From positions 404,326-468,325 of the forward strand of contig NZ_KB850112.1 in the NCBI RefSeq assembly GCF_000369625.1: 64,000 nucleotides of DNA, written 5' to 3'. A model generated the notes under the pieces. It ran no database searches. It was not told the DNA's origin and worked only from the letters and a program-made list of their open reading frames with translations. Position numbers and translations under genes: made by a program. Shown piece after piece: positions 19,308 through 28,072 of the stretch (positions within the stretch are counted from its first letter, which is position 1; each line of letters starts with the position of its first letter). The DNA comes from Acinetobacter variabilis. Its GTDB lineage: Bacteria > Pseudomonadota > Gammaproteobacteria > Pseudomonadales > Moraxellaceae.

Positions 19308-19772
19308 TCAAAGCTGACTTTGAATATAGTTTTCAATACTCACACTTTGAATCAGATCAAGCTGAGTAGTGGTCCAGTCCAGATATTCTTCTTCTTTTTC
19401 CAGAATTTCCTGAACCAGATCACGCGTCACATAATCCATTTGAGTTTCTGCCAAAGCCACTGCCTGCTGGATGGTTTCAATATTCTCTTTGACTTTGCGC
19501 ACATCACATTGCAGCACTTCTTGCGTATGCTGACCGATATAGAGTTTGCCTAGGTGTTGCAGGTTTGGCAGACCTTCCAGAAATAGAATCCGCTCAATAA
19601 TCTTGTCAGCGTGCTTCATCTGGCGGATGGATTCTTTATATTCTGCCGAACCCAGTTTTTCAATGCCCCAGTCATTAAACATGCGTGAATGCAGAAAATA
19701 CTGGTTAATCGCTGTAAGGTGGTGATACAACACCTGGTTCAGCTGATTAATTACATCACGATTGCCTTTCAT
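19308..19772 (-). CDS. bfr: Bacterioferritin with a degenerate ferroxidase site
   Basis: The 154-residue product aligns without gaps to E. coli Bfr (AINQYFLHSRMF, QMKHADKIIERILFLEGLPNL). Bacterioferritins form 24-subunit iron stores with heme between subunit pairs. The heme ligand Met52 and His54 are present. By E. coli numbering the other diiron ligands are altered: Glu18 is His, Glu51 is Gln, Glu94 is Val and His130 is Tyr, while Glu127 remains. It probably acts as the heme-bearing, non-catalytic partner of another Bfr encoded elsewhere; that is inference. The start is ATG 19772, with GGAG upstream; the frame is open ten codons further. bfd lies upstream on the same strand. Confidence 0.92.
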   Translation of the reverse strand: MKGNRDVINQLNQVLYHHLTAINQYFLHSRMFNDWGIEKLGSAEYKESIRQMKHADKIIERILFLEGLPNLQHLGKLYIGQHTQEVLQCDVRKVKENIETIQQAVALAETQMDYVTRDLVQEILEKEEEYLDWTTTQLDLIQSVSIENYIQSQL

Positions 19773-19921
19773 CGTATCACTCCATATAGCCTGTTGACCC
19801 ATTTATCGCTATGGGTTTTTGAATAACTTATCTTAAATCAATCGAGTGAGCAATGGCGAGTAATTTATTGAACTGCAAATGAAAATCGCAATCAAAAAGC
19901 TTCAGGTGAAATATAAAGCAA

Positions 19922-19949
19922 TAAAAACCCGCCAGAGTCAGAGGCGGGG
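19922..19949 (-). terminator. Terminator after bfd
   Basis: On the minus strand CCCGCC and GGCGGG (19928-19933 and 19943-19948) enclose nine bases and are followed by TTTTTAT. It separates bfd from bfr. Confidence 0.82.
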
Positions 19950-19998
19950 GAGGAGTAATGATACGAGACCATTGATTTTATAATTATCGTTATCCGCT

Positions 19999-20193
19999 TT
20001 AGGCAGCAACAGCCAACCTAGCAGCAATCTGGGAAATTTCATCACTGATGATCATACGGGCTTCCGGAGCACAACGGCCACAACACGTGCCTAAGTCAAG
20101 CATTTCACGTACATCACGGTAACTTTCGGCGCCATTTGCAATAGCATCTTTAATGTCTTGATCTGTAATGCCATGGCATAGACAAACGTACAT
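19999..20193 (-). CDS. bfd: Bacterioferritin-associated ferredoxin
   Basis: Bfd carries a 2Fe-2S cluster and reduces the ferric core of bacterioferritin to release iron. The 64-residue product has the four ligands in the usual places: CLC near the N-terminus (Cys4, Cys6) and GTCCGRC (Cys38, Cys41). The start is ATG 20193; the frame is open three codons further to a TTG. It lies upstream of bfr on the same strand, but a terminator separates them. A Fur-box-like palindrome lies about 45 bases upstream, in keeping with induction under iron limitation. Confidence 0.93.
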   Translation of the reverse strand: MYVCLCHGITDQDIKDAIANGAESYRDVREMLDLGTCCGRCAPEARMIISDEISQIAARLAVAA

Positions 20194-20234
20194 AGGATAC
20201 AACCACAGTGAATAAATAAGATAAGAGATATTAT

Positions 20235-20249
20235 TGATAATTGTTATCG
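20235..20249 (-). promoter_or_regulatory. Fur-box-like operator upstream of bfd
   Basis: TGATAATTGTTATCG is a near-palindrome built of the GATAAT and TTATC units of the Fur consensus. It lies 42-56 bases upstream of the bfd start, where it would overlap the promoter. E. coli bfd is Fur-repressed. Confidence 0.6.
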
Positions 20250-20302
20250 TTTGTCAATAAAAATCATTTGAAAATACTTTTTATAGTGATTGATGATTCA
20301 GA

Positions 20303-20331
20303 TAAAAAAATACCACCTGATAGGTGGTATC
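20303..20331 (-). terminator. Terminator after the RidA gene
   Basis: ATACCACCT (20310-20318) and AGGTGGTAT (20322-20330) form a nine-base stem with a three-base loop. On the minus strand a run of T follows. Confidence 0.88.
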
Positions 20332-20348
20332 TCTTAATTTACTATAAC

Positions 20349-20732
20349 TTATTGATTGATAACAACGATGCCATCCATCTCAACTAAAGCACCTTTAGGT
20401 AAACTTGCAACACCTAAGGCAGCACGTGCTGGATAAGGTTGAGCAAAGTATTCACCCATAATCTGGTTGACGAGCTGAAAATGAGAGAGGTCAGTTAAGA
20501 AGATATTGAGTTTCGCAATATCAGCCAATGAGCCACCTGCTGCTTCACAAACCGCTTTCAGGTTATCAAATACACGGCGAATCTGAGCTTCGATGCCTTC
20601 AACCAGTTCCATACTATATGGATCCAGACCAATCTGGCCGGATAAATAAAGTGTATCCCCGACTAGAATTGCTTGTGAATAGGTGCCTATAGCAGCCGGG
20701 GCATTTTCAGTATGGATCACTTGGCGGGACAT
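20349..20732 (-). CDS. ridA: RidA family enamine/imine deaminase
   Basis: RidA hydrolyses reactive 2-aminoacrylate and related imines made by PLP enzymes. The 127-residue product has the family motifs [12 protein letters not shown] near the N-terminus, [26 protein letters not shown] and the C-terminal [24 protein letters not shown], which contains the conserved Arg and Glu of the active site. The start is ATG 20732, with AGGAG upstream; a TTG one codon earlier is ignored. It lies just downstream of spoT on the same strand, the common order in gammaproteobacteria. Confidence 0.93.
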   Translation of the reverse strand: MSRQVIHTENAPAAIGTYSQAILVGDTLYLSGQIGLDPYSMELVEGIEAQIRRVFDNLKAVCEAAGGSLADIAKLNIFLTDLSHFQLVNQIMGEYFAQPYPARAALGVASLPKGALVEMDGIVVINQ

Positions 20733-20806
20733 CAATTTCTCCTTTTATCATCAACATACATCATATTAGATCAATTCACTGACAAAAGCATTATCGTTTT
20801 AAATGA

Positions 20807-22912
20807 TTAACTGGCTTTAGATGTTTCAGCAATATTGAGCGACTGTTCTAAGCGGGTAATACGTGGAAAACCAAAATGCATGCGTAAATCACGAATAATC
20901 TTGGCAATCTGTTTACGGTTATGCACCACAATATTTACATAAGTTTTGCCATCATAATTACGTACCATTTCTACACCTGTATGGCCTTTACGACATTGAT
21001 AAATCAGATCGGAAATCTGTTCATCGTCCATGGCCTGATCAATACAAAGATAGGCAGTAAAGCTGACATCATCCAGATCCTCAGTCGTCCATTGTAGAGG
21101 CATAATATTTTCAGGATGCATATGTTGTTCCTGCAATAAATTATGACAACGGGCACGATGCACAATTAAGCCACGACGAGTCAGATGACCTTGAATTGGA
21201 TCACCAAGTACCGGGTTGCAGCAATGGGCGTATTTAACATCTACACCTTCTGTACCTTGAATAAGACGACCTGAACTATTCGCATTTTGATGCTGGTCAT
21301 GTGCAAATAAATGGTTGGCAACCAGTTGTGGTAATAAGTCACCTACAGCAATCTGTTCAAATAGTTGCTCTTTAGTCGCGACATGACGCCATTCCAGTAC
21401 ATTTTTCCAGTCAGCTTCGGTCAGATCACGAATAGAACACTGAAAAAGTTTTAAGGCACGGTTGAGGGCCTGTTGACCCACAAGGCGCTGTTCATCAATA
21501 TCCTGATCGCGCAAAATATTCTGAATGGCACGACGGGCTTTTTGGGTGTTAATAAAGCTGAGCCAGTCTGGGTTTGGGGTTGCAAGAACATCAGTGATGA
21601 CTTCAACCACCTGGCCACTCAATAATGGCGTAGAAAGCGGTTTAGTTTCACCATTAATTTTAGCGCCAATAGCATGGTTACCGAGGAACAGGCTGGCGGC
21701 ATAGGCAAAATCAACAGCAGTCGCACCCTGAGGCAATTCATGTAGATGACCATGAGGGGTATAAACCCAAATCTTTTCTTGATGCAGATAATCCAGTAAT
21801 TCGCTGAACGTAGTTTTGGCGCATTCACCATCAACGAGTACGTTCAGATTTTGCATGGATGCCTGAATAGCAGAGCGACAAGCCTGAGGAGCATTTTCAC
21901 CAAGGACAACACCAAAGCGTGCAGCTTTACGCATCAGTTCAGTTTGAATAGTCAGCGATAGGGTGGTCTTTTCACCTTTTAAGCGCATGGTTAATGACTG
22001 GTTGCCGCCTGGGAGGGGACGACGAATATTGTCCTGATAATTTTGAACCGTAAAACTCTCAGTCAGGATATCAGCAAGGCGGTCACAGTCAGCAATGCTC
22101 TGTAAGATAATTTCAAATGCGTGGCTATGCGTAAGTTCCTGTAGATCAATATCATTTTTTACAAAATGGCGTAATAGCTCGATATTATTGTTTTTCTTTT
22201 TAACTCGACCTTCAATCGCATATTGCTGTAGTAATTCGTTAAGTTTCTGTTCCCATTTGGCCTGATATTCACAACGTTTAGGCTTGGTTTCTAAAAGGGC
22301 GGCCTGGACATCATTGTACATATCCAGATCCAGATTCTGATAACAGAGATGTTCCAGATTATCTGCCATTTCATTCATGCCGACTAAGCGTGCCATTGGA
22401 ACAAAAATTTCAAAGGTTTCTCGGGCAATACGGGCGCGTTTATCCGGGCGTAATGCTTCCAGTGTAGTCATGTTGTGATAGCGATCTGCCAGTTTCACAA
22501 TAATGACACGTGGATCCTGTAGAGTCGCTTGCAGAATTTTTCGGAAAGAGGCTGCTTTATTATATTCTTTATCGCTAGAATGGCTAAGCTTGGTGACACC
22601 ATCGACCAGCTCTGCAACCGTACTGCCAAATTTTTCAGTAATGTCATCTTTATTGAAGTCAGTATCTTCAATGACATCATGCAGCAGCGCTGCCATTAAG
22701 GTTTCAGTATCCAGACGCATATGGGCCAGAATACAGCTCACAGCAATAGGGTGCAGAATATAAGGTTCACCACTTTTACGGGTAATGCCATCATGGGCAA
22801 TATCGGCATAATCACAGGCCGCAAGCACACGTTCGACATCGCTTTCACTTAAGTACGCGTCGATGATGATTTTTAACTGTTGCTTAGCTTCACTGACCTG
22901 TGGGCCTGGCAT
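20807..22912 (-). CDS. spoT: SpoT-type (p)ppGpp hydrolase with a degenerate synthetase domain
   Basis: SpoT degrades the alarmone (p)ppGpp. The 701-residue product keeps the hydrolase HD site (His54, HDVIEDTD at 78-85, and KLADRYHNM near 140-148), a TGS domain (about 378-445) and a C-terminal ACT domain. The synthetase region is degenerate: the usual DYIAxPKxNGYQSLHT reads DNIRRPLPGGNQSLTM (294-309), the EVQIRT strand reads SLTIQTE, and the AHW motif and an essential Asp are missing. It is therefore probably a hydrolase only, as reported for Acinetobacter SpoT; synthesis would rest on RelA elsewhere. A terminator separates it from rpoZ. Confidence 0.94.
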   Translation of the reverse strand: MPGPQVSEAKQQLKIIIDAYLSESDVERVLAACDYADIAHDGITRKSGEPYILHPIAVSCILAHMRLDTETLMAALLHDVIEDTDFNKDDITEKFGSTVAELVDGVTKLSHSSDKEYNKAASFRKILQATLQDPRVIIVKLADRYHNMTTLEALRPDKRARIARETFEIFVPMARLVGMNEMADNLEHLCYQNLDLDMYNDVQAALLETKPKRCEYQAKWEQKLNELLQQYAIEGRVKKKNNNIELLRHFVKNDIDLQELTHSHAFEIILQSIADCDRLADILTESFTVQNYQDNIRRPLPGGNQSLTMRLKGEKTTLSLTIQTELMRKAARFGVVLGENAPQACRSAIQASMQNLNVLVDGECAKTTFSELLDYLHQEKIWVYTPHGHLHELPQGATAVDFAYAASLFLGNHAIGAKINGETKPLSTPLLSGQVVEVITDVLATPNPDWLSFINTQKARRAIQNILRDQDIDEQRLVGQQALNRALKLFQCSIRDLTEADWKNVLEWRHVATKEQLFEQIAVGDLLPQLVANHLFAHDQHQNANSSGRLIQGTEGVDVKYAHCCNPVLGDPIQGHLTRRGLIVHRARCHNLLQEQHMHPENIMPLQWTTEDLDDVSFTAYLCIDQAMDDEQISDLIYQCRKGHTGVEMVRNYDGKTYVNIVVHNRKQIAKIIRDLRMHFGFPRITRLEQSLNIAETSKAS

Positions 22913-23084
22913 AAAACACCTTTAAAACTGGATTTTTTAACAAATAAAACAGAGAAAGCTCGTATGAAATGTATAACATAAAGTGGGTCAGTTTTTTCAT
23001 ATCAACGAGTGAAAAATTTATACTGACTTTAGAGCTAACCCTTATGTTATAACCGTTCTGCACAAAATATAAAAGTCACAGAAC

Positions 23085-23116
23085 AAAAAAAGCCTAGTTT
23101 AAAACTAGGCTTTTTA
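23085..23116 (-). terminator. Terminator between rpoZ and spoT
   Basis: AGCCTAGTTT (23091-23100) and AAAACTAGGCT (23101-23111) form a long stem with A and T runs on both sides. It follows rpoZ by 14 bases on the minus strand. Confidence 0.87.
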
Positions 23117-23129
23117 GAATGGTTTATTC

Positions 23130-23411
23130 TTATTGGAAAGAAAAACCATCTAAATTTAGATTATTTGCAGAAAGTGCAAGGTCTAAACTTGAAGTTTGAT
23201 AATCTTGATCACGTTGTTTCAAAATATCTTTTGATACATGACCTGCAGCGATTTCACGTAAAGCAACTACAGTCGGTTTGTCATTGTCCCATTCTACAGT
23301 TGGTTCAATGCCTTGACGTGCCAATTGACGCGCGCGTTTGCTTGCCACTAGTACAAGCTCAAAGCGGTTGTCTACATGGTCTAAACAATCTTCAACGGTT
23401 ACGCGTGCCAT
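23130..23411 (-). CDS. rpoZ: RNA polymerase omega subunit
   Basis: Omega helps assemble RNA polymerase by chaperoning the beta-prime subunit and, in E. coli, forms part of the ppGpp-binding site 1. The 93-residue product has the conserved N-terminus [23 protein letters not shown], then [11 protein letters not shown] and the [13 protein letters not shown] segment. It lies between gmk and spoT in the usual gmk-rpoZ-spoT order, 77 bases after gmk. Confidence 0.96.
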   Translation of the reverse strand: MARVTVEDCLDHVDNRFELVLVASKRARQLARQGIEPTVEWDNDKPTVVALREIAAGHVSKDILKQRDQDYQTSSLDLALSANNLNLDGFSFQ

Positions 23412-23488
23412 AAGAATTCTCGTTTTGAATAGTAAATTTCAACAGACTGCACAGTATAAAATGCTTTGTCTGGAGACTCAAGTTTTAA

Positions 23489-24112
23489 TCACTCTTCGCT
23501 TGGAGTAATTAGAGCCTGGATCAATTTTTCATGGCGGGTCGCTTGCTGGGAAAGGACCAGTCGATTAGCAATAATCACAGATTCGAGATCATGTAATGCC
23601 TTATTAAAGTCATCATTGATAATGACATAATCAAAGTTGACATATTGCTGCATGTCTTCGACTGCACAGCTAAGACGGTGTTCAATCACTTCAACAGAGT
23701 CTGTACCACGGTTGGAAAGACGCTGACGCAAATCAAACTGGCTTGGCGGAAGAATGAAAATCTGTTTAGATTCAGGAAAAAGTCGACGAACTTGTTGTGC
23801 ACCTTGCCAGTCAATTTCAAGTAATACATCATGACCTTTGGCAAGTTGTTCTTTTACAGTCGCTTGTGCTGTGCCGTAATAATTACCAAAGACTTCGGCA
23901 TATTCAATAAAACCACCTTCCTCGACCAGATTTAAAAAGTCTTCTTTAGTCGAGAAATGATAATGTACGCCATCGAGTTCGCCAGGTCGTTGACCGCGTG
24001 TCGTATGAGAAACAGAAACATGAAGATTGTTGACGCGTTCAAGTAATGCTTTAACGAGGGATGTTTTGCCCGTTCCAGACGCTGCAGAAACGACAAACAA
24101 GAGACCCGACAT
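23489..24112 (-). CDS. gmk: Guanylate kinase
   Basis: Gmk phosphorylates GMP to GDP with ATP. The P-loop SAASGTGKTSLVKAL lies at residues 9-23. The GMP-binding motifs SHTTRGQRPGELDGVHYHF and FIEYAEVFGNYYGT follow, as does LLEIDWQGAQQVR. The 207-residue length is standard. AGGAAAAATATC precedes the ATG. It is divergent from ispH across a 135-base gap that must hold promoters for both. Confidence 0.96.
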   Translation of the reverse strand: MSGLLFVVSAASGTGKTSLVKALLERVNNLHVSVSHTTRGQRPGELDGVHYHFSTKEDFLNLVEEGGFIEYAEVFGNYYGTAQATVKEQLAKGHDVLLEIDWQGAQQVRRLFPESKQIFILPPSQFDLRQRLSNRGTDSVEVIEHRLSCAVEDMQQYVNFDYVIINDDFNKALHDLESVIIANRLVLSQQATRHEKLIQALITPSEE

Positions 24113-24247
24113 GATATTTTTCCTGATATGATAAAATATCTTCTCTATTTTAGAGTAGACCGGCTTTAAACTAAATAGTTGTACGTCGATTGTTTTACAT
24201 TTATTTCAATTGTAGCGCCATAAATTGAGTGAGTATTGAGGATTTCT

Positions 24248-25198
24248 ATGGAAATTGTTTTAGCTAACCCGCGTGGTTTCTGTGCCGGTGTGGATCGTGC
24301 CATTGCGATCGTGAACCGTGCCCTAGAATGCTTTAATCCACCTATTTATGTGCGTCATGAAGTAGTCCATAACAAATTCGTAGTTGATGACTTACGCCAG
24401 CGCGGTGCAATCTTTGTCGATGAGCTAGATGAAGTTCCAGATGACAATATCGTGATTTTTAGTGCACATGGGGTGTCTAAAGCTGTGCAGCAGGAAGCCG
24501 AACGCCGTGGTTTAAAAGTTTTTGATGCGACCTGTCCTCTAGTCACTAAAGTACATATTGAGGTGACCAAATATGCCCGTGAGGGAGTAGAAGCGATTCT
24601 AATTGGTCATGAGGGGCATCCGGAAGTTGAAGGCACCATGGGGCAATATGATAAACGTAATGGCGGTGACATTTATCTGGTTGAAGATGAAGAAGATGTT
24701 GCTGCTTTAACTGTACGCAATCCTGAGAAAGTCGCTTTTGTGACCCAAACGACTTTGTCGATTGACGATACAGCGAAAGTCATTGATGCGCTTCGCAAAA
24801 AATTTCCGAATATTCAAGGTCCACGCAAAGATGATATTTGCTATGCAACACAAAACCGTCAGGATGCTGTACGTGATTTAGCTGCACGTTGCGATGTTGT
24901 GTTGGTTGTAGGATCACCGAATTCATCCAATTCAAACCGTTTGCGCGAACTCGCGGAACGTATGGGTAAAGCGGCCTATCTGGTCGATAATGCAGATGAG
25001 CTAAAGCAGGATTGGTTTGCAGGTAAGTCTCAAATTGGTGTAACTGCTGGAGCCTCCGCACCAGAGATTCTAATTAAACAGGTCATTCAACGTTTGCAAG
25101 ATTGGGGCGCAGATGTACCTCAAGAACTAAATGGTCGTGAAGAAAATATAACTTTTAGCCTGCCAAAAGAGTTACGTATTCCTGTAACACAGACTTAA
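24248..25198 (+). CDS. ispH: 4-hydroxy-3-methylbut-2-enyl diphosphate reductase
   Basis: IspH makes IPP and DMAPP in the last step of the MEP isoprenoid pathway, using a 4Fe-4S cluster. The three cluster cysteines are in [12 protein letters not shown] (Cys12), FDATCPLV and [11 protein letters not shown]. The catalytic Glu is in the [14 protein letters not shown] region, and substrate-binding [10 protein letters not shown] and GASAPE are present. I start at ATG 24248 ([11 protein letters not shown], 316 residues), preceded by TTGAGGATTTCT; the frame extends four codons further to a TTG. Confidence 0.97.
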   Translation: MEIVLANPRGFCAGVDRAIAIVNRALECFNPPIYVRHEVVHNKFVVDDLRQRGAIFVDELDEVPDDNIVIFSAHGVSKAVQQEAERRGLKVFDATCPLVTKVHIEVTKYAREGVEAILIGHEGHPEVEGTMGQYDKRNGGDIYLVEDEEDVAALTVRNPEKVAFVTQTTLSIDDTAKVIDALRKKFPNIQGPRKDDICYATQNRQDAVRDLAARCDVVLVVGSPNSSNSNRLRELAERMGKAAYLVDNADELKQDWFAGKSQIGVTAGASAPEILIKQVIQRLQDWGADVPQELNGREENITFSLPKELRIPVTQT

Positions 25199-25240
25199 AT
25201 TGTTAACTATTTAACAATTTATTTTTTATTAAAAAATAGA

Positions 25241-25277
25241 CAGATAGCTATAATGTGACAGTTATCTGTTTTTTTAT
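25241..25277 (+). terminator. Probable terminator after ispH
   Basis: ACAGATA (25241-25247) and TATCTGT (25264-25270) are followed by seven T. A weaker hairpin (TTGTTAA/TTAACAA at 25201-25218, then an AT-rich run) lies just before it. Confidence 0.6.
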
Positions 25278-25359
25278 GCCTTTTATCTGTTCTGTGTAGG
25301 TTTTGTAAAATTTATAGATATTATTTTTAATAGGGGGAGTTTTGGAGCTGGGGGAGAGT

Positions 25360-25872
25360 GTGCAAAAGAATAAAGGTTTTACGTTAATTGAGCTCATGGT
25401 GACAATTGCAGTACTAGGGATTATTGCAACGATCGCTGCGCCTTCTTTTGGAGATGCTATAAAAAAACAACAGTTAAATAATACTGCTAAAGAACTTGCC
25501 TACTTGTTTGGTCAGGCTCGTGCTCAATCTGCTGCACTACGTAAAAAGGTAACTATTAAATTTGCAAATGGTACCAATGATGCGACTACATTTTATTGGA
25601 CCTCTAAGTACAGCGATATAAGGCTTACCAGTGATACGACAGATGTAGTATTTCAGCCCATAGGTCTGGTCACTAAAAGAAACAAGCAAATTGATAATCC
25701 TAGCTTTAATCCACTTCTACCTGAAAATAACACTACTAATCCTAAGAAAATTGATCAAGTAGTTCCACTCGTTTTTACAGTATGCAGTACAAAATTGGCT
25801 ACTTCAAAGGAAATCAGTATTTCTAGAACGGGCGTAATTGAAAAAATTGAAAATAAAGCAGGGGCATGTTGA
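25360..25872 (+). CDS. fimT: Minor pilin FimT/GspH-like
   Basis: FimT-type minor pilins prime type IV pilus assembly; in several species FimT binds DNA during uptake. The product has a short leader and a class III cleavage site [26 protein letters not shown], then the GspH-like pattern LNNTAKELAYLFGQARAQSAALRKKV. The C-terminus has a Cys pair (VCST and GAC). I chose GTG 25360 with GGGGAG upstream, giving a six-residue leader; a TTG at 25342 with GGGGGAG is the other choice. It is first in a seven-gene minor pilin operon, overlapping pilV. Confidence 0.85.
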   Translation: MQKNKGFTLIELMVTIAVLGIIATIAAPSFGDAIKKQQLNNTAKELAYLFGQARAQSAALRKKVTIKFANGTNDATTFYWTSKYSDIRLTSDTTDVVFQPIGLVTKRNKQIDNPSFNPLLPENNTTNPKKIDQVVPLVFTVCSTKLATSKEISISRTGVIEKIENKAGAC

Positions 25873-26366
25873 TGATCAAGTCACAATATGGTGTTGGACT
25901 CATGGAAGTATTGGTAGCACTTTTTATTTTGGCTGTAGGAGTAGTAGGTTTCTCAGTATTGCAGCTTCGTGCACTTCAGGCGATGACAGAAGCAACTGAC
26001 CGTACAATGGCCATGACAGTGGCTCGTGATTTGACCGATCGCATGCGCATTAATCGTTTAGCTTTAAATCATTATGTAACTGCTATCAACACCAAACAGT
26101 CAGAAACAGGCTGTTTAGGAAGTAGCTCTACCTATGTACCCGCATGTGATAGCCAAAAAATAGCCAAATATGATGCAACACAGATTTTAAGTAAGGCAGA
26201 AAGTTTAGGGCAGACGATTGTGATGAAACAGTGTGAGGGAAGCAGTCGTACCTGTATTTATATAGCGTGGGGAAAAACAGCGATTACAAAAGATGATATC
26301 TCTACATGTATGGCGAATGGAGTATATAAAGTTGATGCACAATGCTTGGTAATGGAGGCATATTAA
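25866..26366 (+). CDS. pilV: Minor pilin PilV
   Basis: PilV is a core minor pilin of the tip complex. The 166-residue product has a prepilin-like N-terminus, YGVGLMEVLVALFILAVGVVG, in which the usual GF/TLIE is GV/GLME, the typical PilV variant. The next part, LRALQAMTEATDRTMAMTVARDLTDRMRIN, is also characteristic. Several cysteines lie in the C-terminal half. The start overlaps the fimT stop; ATG 25872 is an alternative. In A. baylyi the related gene is comB. Confidence 0.87.
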   Translation: MLMIKSQYGVGLMEVLVALFILAVGVVGFSVLQLRALQAMTEATDRTMAMTVARDLTDRMRINRLALNHYVTAINTKQSETGCLGSSSTYVPACDSQKIAKYDATQILSKAESLGQTIVMKQCEGSSRTCIYIAWGKTAITKDDISTCMANGVYKVDAQCLVMEAY

Positions 26367-26368
26367 GG

Positions 26369-27322
26369 ATGAGACCACAGTCTGGCTTTACACTTATCGA
26401 ACTCATGATTGCCCTAGTATTGGGGTTACTTATTACAGCTGCAGCTATACAACTTTATATTACCGCTCAAAAAAATATGGCTATACAACAGGGCGCAGCT
26501 AATTTGCAAAATAGTGCCAGTTTTGGTCTGGAATATATGTTGCGCAATATACGTCTGGCGAATTTAAATTCAGGCAAACCGATTATGGATCCCTCGATAT
26601 TACATGGTGGAATTGTCTTGGATAGGGCCAATCTTAGTACTAATTCAACGTTTCAGATTACAGGCGCTGGTGCGAGTAATAACTTGATGACAGCAGGAAA
26701 TATCGGACCTTCAAATTTGCAGGGAGTAAGAAGTGATCAGTTAGTAATTCAGTATCGTAATACCATTAATAATAAATATGACTGTGAAGGTACTGAAATT
26801 TCTAAAAATGTATATGTAGTTGAACGTTATTTTTTACGAGCAGATAGCAAGGTAAACAATGATCCAAACGCTGCTTTAGCATTAGCTTGTAAGGCTACCA
26901 GCTATTCTGGAGATAGCGCTCCTAAACTTGATAATTTAAATGGGGATGGTGAAATTATTATTCCTCGTGTCGACCATTTTCATATTTTATTAGGTGTTGC
27001 CAATGACACTATTGATGCTACAAGATCGCCAGCGGTTGCAGGCCAAGATGGGGTGTTAGATCGTTTTGGCTACATTAGTATTCCTAATTATTTAGCATTG
27101 GCAACTAAACCTCAAATTGTATCTCTCCAATTAGGAATGCTGGTGCGTTCACCAGATAGTGTAGGAAATAATAGTGCTGTTGACCCAAATAAAAACTATC
27201 AAATTTTTGACATTAATAAGCCCTTAATTGCTGACAATAAAAATAATTTGTATATGAGACAGGTGGTTACCCAAACAGTGGCACTGAGAAATGGATTTGG
27301 TATTCAGGAGAATCCTCAATAA
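26369..27322 (+). CDS. pilW: Minor pilin PilW
   Basis: PilW is a larger minor pilin that joins PilV, PilX and PilY1 in the priming complex. The product, 317 residues from ATG 26369, has the leader [30 protein letters not shown] and the family's QNSASFGLEYMLRNIRLA segment. The preceding GGAGG lies about ten bases upstream. The frame is open nine codons further to a start inside pilV, which I reject because it gives too long a leader. The last base overlaps the pilX start. Confidence 0.9.
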   Translation: MRPQSGFTLIELMIALVLGLLITAAAIQLYITAQKNMAIQQGAANLQNSASFGLEYMLRNIRLANLNSGKPIMDPSILHGGIVLDRANLSTNSTFQITGAGASNNLMTAGNIGPSNLQGVRSDQLVIQYRNTINNKYDCEGTEISKNVYVVERYFLRADSKVNNDPNAALALACKATSYSGDSAPKLDNLNGDGEIIIPRVDHFHILLGVANDTIDATRSPAVAGQDGVLDRFGYISIPNYLALATKPQIVSLQLGMLVRSPDSVGNNSAVDPNKNYQIFDINKPLIADNKNNLYMRQVVTQTVALRNGFGIQENPQ

Positions 27323-28068
27323 TGAAAGCTTTATCTGTACAGCGAGGAGCTACTTTAATTGTGGTTTTGGTTATGCTCATCCTATTAACTTTAGTGGGAA
27401 CTTGGGCAATTAGAGGAAGCTTAACCTCTTTAAATATCGCTACGAATTCGCAGGCGCAGGCCCTGCTTCAGCAAGCCTCTGATGCCATATTTTTTAGTCT
27501 GGAAAATCAGACTTCCGATGATTTCACGCTAACCAATATGAGAATTGGGGATGGGATGCTGGCTTATGTATTAAGACCGGAAAATAAGGAAAAAGAACTT
27601 GTATTCTGTATTCGTGGTGGGGATGCGAATAGTCTGGAGGGAAGCCGAAATGCAAGTACTGTCTATTGGGAAGGTGATCAGATTAAAAATTCTCAACTGG
27701 GAAATGTCGGCTTTTGCAAAATTTCCCGTAAATCAGACTTTATTAGTGGCCGTTCAGCAGTAATGACTCGAGTGGGCATTCGGGCGGATAGTTCTGGTCT
27801 GGATTGGGAGCACTTGTTAGAAGGAGATGATGCCCAACTATCAAAAACTCAACAAATTCAGAAAGTGGCAGTCAACGTTATTTCTATTATTCCAAATTTA
27901 AGTGAAAGCTCTGCAACAGATATCCAAAACTGCTTATCCAATTACACAAGTTTTTATGATCCTTTGGCAGCCAATAAGACGGTAGCAGAGTGTTTAAAGG
28001 AACATAACGTGCCTTATAGCGATCAGGAAATGCAATATACCCTAAGACCTGTAAAAGGAACATCGTAG
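27322..28068 (+). CDS. pilX: Minor pilin PilX
   Basis: PilX belongs to the tip complex of minor pilins. The 248-residue product has the PilX-type N-terminus RGATLIVVLVMLILLTLVGTWAIRGS, which lacks the FTLIE sequence of major pilins, then NIATNSQAQALLQQASDAIFF. The start overlaps the pilW stop. pilY1 begins after five to eleven bases, depending on its start codon. Confidence 0.88.
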   Translation: MKALSVQRGATLIVVLVMLILLTLVGTWAIRGSLTSLNIATNSQAQALLQQASDAIFFSLENQTSDDFTLTNMRIGDGMLAYVLRPENKEKELVFCIRGGDANSLEGSRNASTVYWEGDQIKNSQLGNVGFCKISRKSDFISGRSAVMTRVGIRADSSGLDWEHLLEGDDAQLSKTQQIQKVAVNVISIIPNLSESSATDIQNCLSNYTSFYDPLAANKTVAECLKEHNVPYSDQEMQYTLRPVKGTS

Positions 28069-28072
28069 AGGA

